Assembly: GCA_004552595.1 (NCBI GenBank)
Contig: SFNX01000014.1
Location: 1 to 26,637, forward strand
Direction: 5' to 3'
DNA length: 26,637 nucleotides
Origin: Lachnospiraceae bacterium
GTDB taxonomy: Bacteria; Bacillota; Clostridia; Lachnospirales; Lachnospiraceae
A program made the translations under genes and the position numbers. Of the stretch, positions 21,569 through 26,637 are shown piece after piece. The first letter of the stretch is position 1. Each line of letters starts with the position of its first letter. Below the pieces are notes generated by a model. That model made no database searches and had not been told where the DNA came from. It saw nothing but the letters and a program-made list of their open reading frames with translations.

Positions 21569-24097
21569 ATGTACAAAGCTTTATGGCCAGTAACACAGCA
21601 ATTTAATAACAAGAATGGAAGTATTCTAACTAGTGGCAAGATTTACATCTATTATCAAGGTAGAACAGCACTTGCCACAACATATCATGATGAAGAAGGG
21701 ACTGTTGTCAACAGCAATCCTGTTCTTCTTGACAACAATGGACGAGCAACAGTATTTGTAAATCCAATTTATTCATATACAATCGTTGTATGTGACTACT
21801 ATGGTCAAGAATTATTCTCTCAAGACATTACTATTCATGATGCAGTATCTGTCGCTAAAGATGTGTTAGTTCTTGGAACAGATGGAACAGTATTAGTTGA
21901 TACTGAAAATTTGTCAAATGGTGTCAAATATGACCTTTCTGTTAATACTGACATAATCGCAACAAAGAAATCTGTCGACGATGTTAAGACTGACTTAACT
22001 AATTTGACTGAAGTTGTTAATAATAATTCTGTAAAAATTGAAGCAAATACAACAGAAATTGGTCAAATTAAAGACAATGTTGCAGGAATAGAATCTTCTT
22101 TGACAAATAAGAAAGATAAGCAGTCTGCAAATACTTTCACTGGTTCTGCTACAAAGACTATTAAGAACATATCACAGAATGCAAATGGTGAATTGACAGT
22201 TGAATTTGCAGACATTGATTTGCCTCAAGAAGTTCCAAATGTAGAAATCACTTCTGCAGATAAATCTATACAAGTGACAGAGACAACAGATGTTCAGACT
22301 AATACAAAGAAATTTGACCTTTCTGTAAATGTAAATGACCCTCTTGAATATGGACAGTTCAGAGCAACTAATGTTACATCTCAAGCACAGTTGACAAAGA
22401 TAAATGGTAATCTTGATTTAAATAACTATTCTATCAAGTTGAAGAAAGGAAATTCATATCACTTCACTGTTCGTGGTAGTTATGTTGCAAATAGTGCAGT
22501 AAATACAAATTCTACTATTGTCTATATTGAACCTATCTCTTTCAATAATATAAATGTAAATGTAGATAATACTATCACTGACGCACAGTTCTTTGAAATC
22601 TCTTATGATGTATACAAGTTGTCAAGTGATAAGAACTACAATGTTGCTTTCTCAAGTATATCTGATGGCAAAGTCTCAGAATTATTGGTTGAAGTTCATA
22701 ATTTGAACGGTATAACTGTCAATGGTCAAGGCGGCGGAAGTGGAACCACATATAGTGCTGGTGATGCTATTGACTTGACAAATGATACTATTTCTGTCAA
22801 ATATGCTAAAGGTCTTGAAATCACTACAGACAACAAATTACAGTTGAAAGTTGGTAAAGGCTTGACACTTGACAATGACACATTGGAAGTTACTATTGAC
22901 AATGCTGTTGGTGAAGTTGTTGATACAGTCGAGAAATTGCAGAGCGACCTTGACAAGAAGATTACAACTACATATCCATTCGCTCAAATCACAACAATGA
23001 GTGACTTTGCGGTATATGGTGTGACAAATACTTCAAGAATGATTGGTCAGTTGTTCGCTGTTCCTATCGCTTCTGAAATTCGTAAAGATGAGACTTTATT
23101 GTGTGTAAATGCTCTACAGAACTTTAGTGGCAATGTATCGTTCGGTATCTTTGAATATGACTTCGCAGCAAATAACGGAACTGGTTCTACATATTGGATT
23201 GCAGATACTGGTACTGTTAGCATACAAAGTGGTGAGAACAAATTCAAGTTGAAGAATGTTCTGAACAACAATTATGAATTGAAGTCTTCTATGCTGTATT
23301 ATGCTGTAGTTGCTGTTGCCGGTAATGCTCCGGCAAATGGATTGATGTTGGGCAGTTCTCCTGCTTACTCACAGAATGTAAATGCAAATCCAAAGTATAC
23401 TCTAATCGCATCAAATATGGACCAAGCTATTGACTGGAATACTGGTACACTACAAGGTGCTTACTTCCAAGGATATAATGAACAGTATGACATTCCAAGA
23501 CTCTTTATGATGTTGCGTAATGGTGAAGGTTCTACACCAATTCCAGTTACAGAACCATTCAAAGACATTGGACCATTCACATTGGAACATCAGTATAAGG
23601 TATCTAATCTGTTCAGTATGATTCCAAATGCAGAAGGTGCTGTATATCGCAAAGTTATTCCAACACAAGATGTTGACATTGCTTCTTTCAGATATGTTGA
23701 CTATCACGGTTCTGTTGTACAACAGTCTTCTTTCCCTGTTCTTATTGATGACACATATACTCCAATGAAGACTATTGGCGATGGAACATGGACATTAGGA
23801 AATTCCGATATGACAAAGATTGATGGTACTCACTATGTGCATGAGTTCACATTTACTACTCCTGTTCATTTGACAGCAAATACTGCATATTGGTTCATGG
23901 TTGGTGGAAATATGAACAAGTTAGGTGACGAATGGATAATCACATATCAGACACCATCAGTGACAAATGACTTACTACTTGTCAAGAACATGTACAACGT
24001 TAACCAATGGATAATTCCTGACAGTGGTGAGTATCAAAGCAGTAAGCCCGGAATGTATTTGAGACTTAGTGATGGTACAAAGAATTGGACTATTTAA
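21569..24097 (+). CDS. Tail fibre / receptor-binding protein 2 (842 aa)
   Basis: 842 aa. The N-terminus (TSGKIYIYYQGRTALATTYH and SNPVLLDNNGRATVFV) is another tailspike-type virion anchor. Residues about 133-180 are a trimeric-type coiled coil (KKSVDDVKTDLTNLTEVVNN). About 389-450 is a collagen-like or knob linker (GGGSGTTYSAGDAIDLTN, KGLTLDNDTLEVTID). The C-terminal region appears to hold two related beta-sandwich modules (about 469-655 and 661-842), each with an L-x-x-x-x-x-Y-[YW]-x-x-V strand, the second ending GMYLRLSDGTKNWTI. It probably carries a second receptor specificity. It is preceded by a GAGGT site 21 bp after the first spike gene. Confidence 0.75.
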   Translation: MYKALWPVTQQFNNKNGSILTSGKIYIYYQGRTALATTYHDEEGTVVNSNPVLLDNNGRATVFVNPIYSYTIVVCDYYGQELFSQDITIHDAVSVAKDVLVLGTDGTVLVDTENLSNGVKYDLSVNTDIIATKKSVDDVKTDLTNLTEVVNNNSVKIEANTTEIGQIKDNVAGIESSLTNKKDKQSANTFTGSATKTIKNISQNANGELTVEFADIDLPQEVPNVEITSADKSIQVTETTDVQTNTKKFDLSVNVNDPLEYGQFRATNVTSQAQLTKINGNLDLNNYSIKLKKGNSYHFTVRGSYVANSAVNTNSTIVYIEPISFNNINVNVDNTITDAQFFEISYDVYKLSSDKNYNVAFSSISDGKVSELLVEVHNLNGITVNGQGGGSGTTYSAGDAIDLTNDTISVKYAKGLEITTDNKLQLKVGKGLTLDNDTLEVTIDNAVGEVVDTVEKLQSDLDKKITTTYPFAQITTMSDFAVYGVTNTSRMIGQLFAVPIASEIRKDETLLCVNALQNFSGNVSFGIFEYDFAANNGTGSTYWIADTGTVSIQSGENKFKLKNVLNNNYELKSSMLYYAVVAVAGNAPANGLMLGSSPAYSQNVNANPKYTLIASNMDQAIDWNTGTLQGAYFQGYNEQYDIPRLFMMLRNGEGSTPIPVTEPFKDIGPFTLEHQYKVSNLFSMIPNAEGAVYRKVIPTQDVDIASFRYVDYHGSVVQQSSFPVLIDDTYTPMKTIGDGTWTLGNSDMTKIDGTHYVHEFTFTTPVHLTANTAYWFMVGGNMNKLGDEWIITYQTPSVTNDLLLVKNMYNVNQWIIPDSGEYQSSKPGMYLRLSDGTKNWTI

Positions 24098-24111
24098 AGG
24101 AGATTTAAGAT

Positions 24112-24657
24112 ATGTCACAAATGAATAAAGTCGCAGTTAATTTAGCACAAGACTTTACTGATGAACAGAAAGCACAAGGTAGAGCTAACATTGCTGCTGC
24201 TTCTACTGACAATATAAGAACTATAAATGGTACTCTAGCAAATTTAGATAATCGTGTCGACTATATTGAACAACAATTGCAACAAGATGCATTTGATATA
24301 TATCAACGATTATTGAAATCTGATGAAGGAAATACATCCATATTAAAGGATTCTACTAACACAGTAGAAAGCCTTATCTACACTGGTAATGACTATAAAG
24401 AATATGCAGGTAATATAGGATTTACTACTACATCAAGTGGAAATATGAGTATATGTGCATTTAATGCAAATAAGCAGTTAATTTATCCAACTCAGTGTGT
24501 TAACTTTAGTGGACCATCTACAGGAGTAACTAACTTTATACCATTCACTTTCAAAGAAGAACCAGATAAAGAAAGAATTTCTTATATTGGTATAAAGGGT
24601 GCTTCTAATGGTAATGCTAATATAACTCATTTATTCTATATTGGCAAGAAGGAATAA
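24112..24657 (+). CDS. Small tail fibre protein (181 aa)
   Basis: 181 aa. The start LAQDFTDEQKAQGRANIAAAS is the common phage fibre linker (usually LTDEQKAQARANIGAAS), followed by a coiled coil (about 42-70) and a beta-rich C-terminus of about 100 residues. It is likely an auxiliary adhesin or a tip attached to one of the larger spikes. The GGAGAT ribosome-binding site lies close to the previous stop, so it belongs to the same operon. Confidence 0.7.
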   Translation: MSQMNKVAVNLAQDFTDEQKAQGRANIAAASTDNIRTINGTLANLDNRVDYIEQQLQQDAFDIYQRLLKSDEGNTSILKDSTNTVESLIYTGNDYKEYAGNIGFTTTSSGNMSICAFNANKQLIYPTQCVNFSGPSTGVTNFIPFTFKEEPDKERISYIGIKGASNGNANITHLFYIGKKE

Positions 24658-24658
24658 T

Positions 24659-24949
24659 ATGGAACAGTTATTCACATCTTTAATTTCAGCTTTATCTCCT
24701 TCTGCATTACCTATAGTAGTCTGTGTTCTAGGTATTGTGTATATCTATTGTAAGATTAACTCACAGCGTAAAGTAACAAAGACAGAACGTGATAATGAGA
24801 AAGATGAACTTGACAAGCGTCTAACTATTGTTGAACACGATGTTCAGTATATGAAAGAACAGAATCAATTGTTCTCGTCAAAGCTTGACCGTATATTGGA
24901 TGAATTGACAGCTATCAAAGTCGAATTGGCAAAGAAGGAAGACAGATAA
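24659..24949 (+). CDS. Holin-like membrane protein with coiled coil (96 aa)
   Basis: I place the start at ATG 24659 (AAGAAGGA site 8 nt before) instead of the upstream TTG 24641, which lies in the previous gene. Residues about 12-32 are one membrane helix (SPSALPIVVCVLGIVYIYCK), followed by a charged coiled coil (DKRLTIVEHDVQYMKEQNQL). One N-terminal helix plus a cytoplasmic coiled coil, placed after the tail fibres, fits a holin or haemolysin XhlA-like lysis protein. No endolysin was recognised beside it, so lysis assignment is tentative. Confidence 0.6.
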   Translation: MEQLFTSLISALSPSALPIVVCVLGIVYIYCKINSQRKVTKTERDNEKDELDKRLTIVEHDVQYMKEQNQLFSSKLDRILDELTAIKVELAKKEDR

Positions 24950-24951
24950 TT

Positions 24952-25032
24952 ATGTATTCTCTGTTATTCATTGCAATGGTGTTGACTTTAGGTGCCTTGT
25001 TCTTCGATCCAAGAGATTGGAATGGAAAGTAA
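24952..25032 (+). CDS. 26-aa membrane peptide
   Basis: ATG 24952 starts three bases after the holin-like stop. The 26-residue product is one hydrophobic helix (MYSLLFIAMVLTLGALFF) with a short polar tail (DPRDWNGK). It may be a lysis accessory (small holin or antiholin), but the evidence is only position and hydrophobicity. Confidence 0.5.
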   Translation: MYSLLFIAMVLTLGALFFDPRDWNGK

Positions 25033-25173
25033 ATGTTACAGGACATTAGCATAGACAATCTAGACTTAATCTTCAAATTTAGACAGTATTATGCGAAAGT
25101 GATACTGTCATTATCACATGAAGAGAAAGAAATGTTCGAGAACATAATAAGAAGATTGCAAAGTAAATCATGA
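25033..25173 (+). CDS. Small hypothetical protein in the lysis-end operon (46 aa)
   Basis: ATG 25033 follows directly on the previous stop (TAAATG). The 46-aa product is helical and charged (MLQDISIDNLDLIFKFRQYY...; HEEKEMFENIIRRL) with no recognised family. It is the last rightward gene before the terminator. Confidence 0.55.
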   Translation: MLQDISIDNLDLIFKFRQYYAKVILSLSHEEKEMFENIIRRLQSKS

Positions 25174-25185
25174 CAACATAACAAT

Positions 25186-25220
25186 AAAGAGCATGCTCAT
25201 TTGAACATGCTCTTTCTTTA
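25186..25220 (+). terminator. Terminator of the portal-spike-lysis operon
   Basis: AAAGAGCATG (25186-25195) pairs with CATGCTCTTT (25206-25215), 10 bp around a 10-nt loop, followed by CTTTA. It is well placed at the end of the rightward late genes. Confidence 0.85.
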
Positions 25221-25235
25221 TTGGAGGATTATTAT

Positions 25236-25274
25236 ATGAGTACCACATGTACAGCATATAACAATTCGAGGTGA
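25236..25274 (+). CDS. 12-codon frame with a consensus ribosome-binding site
   Basis: GGAGG (25222-25226) precedes ATG 25236, but the frame (MSTTCTAYNNSR) stops after 12 codons. Together with the inverted repeat that follows, it looks like the leftover start of a lost rightward gene. Its leader resembles that of the exonuclease gene (GGAGGATTATATATGA). Confidence 0.25.
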   Translation: MSTTCTAYNNSR

Positions 25275-25293
25275 TTATACAAGAACAATTTAT

Positions 25294-25358
25294 TTATCTG
25301 TCAAATGCTGTAAGGCGCGCTACATATGAGAAATAATACAACAGCATTTGACAGATAA
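25294..25358. repeat. Perfect 18-bp inverted repeat
   Basis: TTATCTGTCAAATGCTGT (25294-25311) pairs exactly with 25341-25358 around a 29-nt loop. There is no T-run. The arm (ATTTGACAGATAA) resembles the 3' ends of the leftward paralogous genes, for example ATTTGACAGAGAATAA at 25679. It may have arisen from an inverted duplication of such an end, or it may be a structured RNA or DNA site. Confidence 0.85.
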
Positions 25359-25366
25359 GATCGATA

Positions 25367-25394
25367 ATATTCAGAGTACGCATACTCTGAATAT
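25367..25394 (-). terminator. 12-bp hairpin after the leftward gene 25402-25593
   Basis: ATATTCAGAGTA (25367-25378) pairs perfectly with 25383-25394 around a four-base CGCA loop. It lies seven bases beyond the stop of the leftward gene, so it probably ends that transcript or separates converging transcripts. The following T-tract is weak. Apart from the inverted repeat, this hairpin and a tiny frame, nothing is seen in 25174-25401. Confidence 0.55.
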
Positions 25395-25401
25395 CTCCTT
25401 A

Positions 25402-25593
25402 TTATGCACACATCCAAAGCTTGTCGTCATGAATCTGCTGAACAGTAACATTCTCATCTCTGATGAATATTTTAAAGTATGCTTCTCTGATAGTGTCAAC
25501 AGGCCAGCCAATTGAATTAGCAGAATCTTCAACGAGATTCATGTTGTTGTTGAGAGAGTTGATGAAATTCTTCTTCTTAGTCTTGTATGTCAT
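25402..25593 (-). CDS. Leftward small hypothetical protein (63 aa)
   Basis: 63 aa with an AAGGAATAAC ribosome-binding site. It has a basic start (MTYKTKKKNFINSLNNNMNL), then a helical middle (VDTIREAYFKIFIRDENVTV) and a DDKLWMCA end. No family is recognised; the compact fold and basic start would suit a small regulator (inference only). It is the last of three leftward genes and is followed by hairpins. Confidence 0.65.
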   Translation of the reverse strand: MTYKTKKKNFINSLNNNMNLVEDSANSIGWPVDTIREAYFKIFIRDENVTVQQIHDDKLWMCA

Positions 25594-25678
25594 ATTTGTT
25601 ATTCCTTTATTTTATTGTTGTATGTATAATATAATAAATTATCAGCTATATGTACATATATGTAATAAAAATTTATAA

Positions 25679-25867
25679 TTATTCTCTGTCAAATACGTCA
25701 TTGCATGCTTGTGTCGACTGTACTAAATTCATGCAGTTGATTCTGTCATATCTTGCTTTGCAATTATTATCTTGCTCAGTAATTAATCTTGCTAACTCAT
25801 CAATGTCAGTCTGCATCTTCTTCAAAGTCTGCTTAATGTCAATAATATCTAACTGCGTGTCTGTCAT
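25679..25867 (-). CDS. Leftward small protein, paralogue of 17034-17249 (62 aa)
   Basis: 62 aa with a GGAGAC ribosome-binding site. The first 25 residues (MTDTQLDIIDIKQTLKKMQT...) and the VQSTQAC motif near the end mirror the 71-aa protein at 17034-17249, while the middle differs. It is predicted as a short coiled coil, so it may be oligomeric. It follows the NUMOD3-type gene and has a TATAAATACTATAT motif upstream, inside the end of that gene. Function is unknown. Confidence 0.75.
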   Translation of the reverse strand: MTDTQLDIIDIKQTLKKMQTDIDELARLITEQDNNCKARYDRINCMNLVQSTQACNDVFDRE

Positions 25868-25877
25868 TTGTCGTCTC

Positions 25878-26306
25878 CTAGATTATTATCTTGTCGGATA
25901 TAGTATTTATACGCGAGAATTGACACACAGCAGATTCTTGTCTTTCGATAGTCTTTCTATATTGTCCTCTCTTCTTTCCAAGCTGTCTAGTGCTTGCAGC
26001 AATACTCATCTTGTTCTTTGATTCGTCAGAATGCTTATGTCCAGTAAAGCCTACAACTTTACATCTGCTAGTCTTTGCAAATTCTACATGATATTCCATT
26101 TGCATATGCTTTGTAATATGATATGCAGCACGCCAATTTGGCAAAGACATACGTGCTCGTAACATTTCGCAGAATGCAGTTAAGTTCATTGTGCAATGTT
26201 CTTCTTCTGTCATTGCTGAATACAGTTCAAATGCTGTGTCAACTTTATTCTTTAGCTCAACTGCATTACGTAATTTAACTTGTCTGAAGTATTCTTGTCT
26301 GTTCAT
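25878..26306 (-). CDS. NUMOD3-motif DNA-binding protein (142 aa)
   Basis: 142 aa with an AAGGATT ribosome-binding site. Residues 89-107 (GHKHSDESKNKMSIAASTR) match the NUMOD3 pattern (G-[KH]-x-H-S-x-E-[ST]-K-x-K-[MI]-S), a DNA-binding element usually found in GIY-YIG or HNH homing endonucleases. The N-terminal 80 residues are helical, and a basic stretch follows the motif (GKKRGQYRKTIE). No GIY-YIG or HNH catalytic site is visible, so it is either a nuclease remnant or a free-standing DNA-binding protein. It is the first gene leftward of the tandem array, so it could bind or be controlled by the array (inference). Confidence 0.65.
   Translation of the reverse strand: MNRQEYFRQVKLRNAVELKNKVDTAFELYSAMTEEEHCTMNLTAFCEMLRARMSLPNWRAAYHITKHMQMEYHVEFAKTSRCKVVGFTGHKHSDESKNKMSIAASTRQLGKKRGQYRKTIERQESAVCQFSRINTISDKIII
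25898..25911 (-). promoter_or_regulatory. Leftward TATAAATACTATAT promoter candidate
   Basis: The minus strand reads TATAAATACTATAT, identical to 1930-1943. It lies within the end of the NUMOD3-type gene, about 30 bp before the start of the 62-aa gene. Confidence 0.5.
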
Positions 26307-26321
26307 TAATAATCCTTATTT

Positions 26322-26637
26322 GCGAAGATGTACACTATTGTTATTATAATAATTTAATTATTTAAATTTAATGTAATTGAAGATGTATACTATTGTTATT
26401 ATAATAATTTAATTATTTAAATTTAATGTAATTGAATGTGTACACTATTGTTATTATAATAATTTAATTAATGTAATTGAAGATGTACACTATTGTTATT
26501 AATTATTTAAATTTTATATGATTTAATGTAATTGAAGATGTACACTATTGTTATTAATTATTTAAATTTTATATGATTTAATGTAATTGAATGTGTACAC
26601 TATTGTTATTAATTATTTAAATTTTATATGATTTAAT
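26322..26637. repeat. Six-unit 55-bp A+T-rich tandem (iteron-like) array
   Basis: Cores of the form TGTACACTATTGTTATTA begin at 26329, 26384 (TGTATAC variant), 26439, 26484, 26539 and 26594, spaced 55, 55, 45, 55 and 55 bp. The third unit has lost about 10 bp of spacer. Units 1-3 have a TAATAATTTAATTA-type spacer and units 4-6 an ATTATTTAAATTTTATATG-type spacer; all end in AATGTAATTGA. Across the circle junction the last unit runs to about base 100. The array lies between the 3' end of the palm-domain gene and the promoter side of the leftward NUMOD3 gene. Regular spacing, a short conserved core and A+T-rich spacers are typical of replication origins or multi-site operators. Which it is cannot be decided from sequence alone. 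Confidence 0.9.

Noticed and set aside
25650..26021. Rightward 123-aa frame near the right end
   Set aside because: Antisense to the 62-aa and NUMOD3-type leftward genes, which have good ribosome-binding sites and paralogy or motif support.
26322..26637. CRISPR array for the regularly spaced repeats
   Set aside because: Spacers between cores are themselves near-identical A+T-rich sequence, not unique, and no cas genes are present.

Overview
The window is an essentially complete small genome of a tailed phage with a P22-like (short-tailed) virion, about 26.5 kb and A+T-rich. Its first 87 bases are identical to its last 87 bases (26551-26637). It therefore closes into a circle of about 26,550 bp, as expected for a circularly permuted, headful-packaged phage or for an assembler's overlap on a circular template. 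Start sites carry good Shine-Dalgarno sequences (GAGGT, AAGGAGGT) and TGA, TAA and TAG are all used as stops. This points to a bacterial host with the standard code; I cannot name the host.

Layout. (i) Around the circle junction lies a leftward replication-like module. It holds a 464-aa protein with a DNA polymerase A / T7-RNA-polymerase-like palm signature, an array of six 55-bp A+T-rich repeats at its 3' end, and a perfect 15-bp inverted repeat with three GTGGACG boxes at its 5' end. (ii) 1.7-4.7 kb is an accessory region. An adenine DNA methyltransferase is divided into an N part (motif I) and a C part (NPPY), with a PnuC-like membrane protein gene wedged between them by ATGA overlaps. A frameshifted DEDD exonuclease, several tiny genes, and duplicated gene-end and gene-start sequences follow. 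(iii) 4.7-9.04 kb holds the packaging and head genes: small terminase, large terminase, scaffold and P22-like coat, ending in a terminator. (iv) 9.1-16.9 kb holds the tail accessory genes (P22 gp4-like and gp10-like) and a run of coiled-coil or Ala/Gly-rich candidate ejection proteins, one with a KTSC-like domain. (v) 17.0-17.25 kb is a small leftward gene. (vi) 17.4-25.2 kb has the portal (displaced from its usual place after the terminase), two large receptor-binding proteins with tailspike-type N-termini, a small fibre protein, a holin-like protein and two tiny genes, ending in a terminator. (vii) 25.4-26.3 kb has three leftward accessory genes. One is a paralogue of the 17.0-kb leftward gene and one carries a NUMOD3-type motif.

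Regulation. TATAAATA motifs without an obvious -35 box sit in intergenic positions and fall into groups with identical extensions: TATAAATAATAATGT three times before virion operons, TATAAATACTATAT twice, and TATAAATATATTAA twice before leftward genes. They look like the phage's own promoter set and recall T4 late promoters.

Most notable points: the palm-domain protein with its repeat array and operator-like region as a possible minimal replication module; an iteron-like copy inside its own coding sequence as an Asn-rich insert; the split methyltransferase with an intervening membrane gene; the displaced portal; and the promoter families. No endolysin, helicase, integrase or repressor was recognised.
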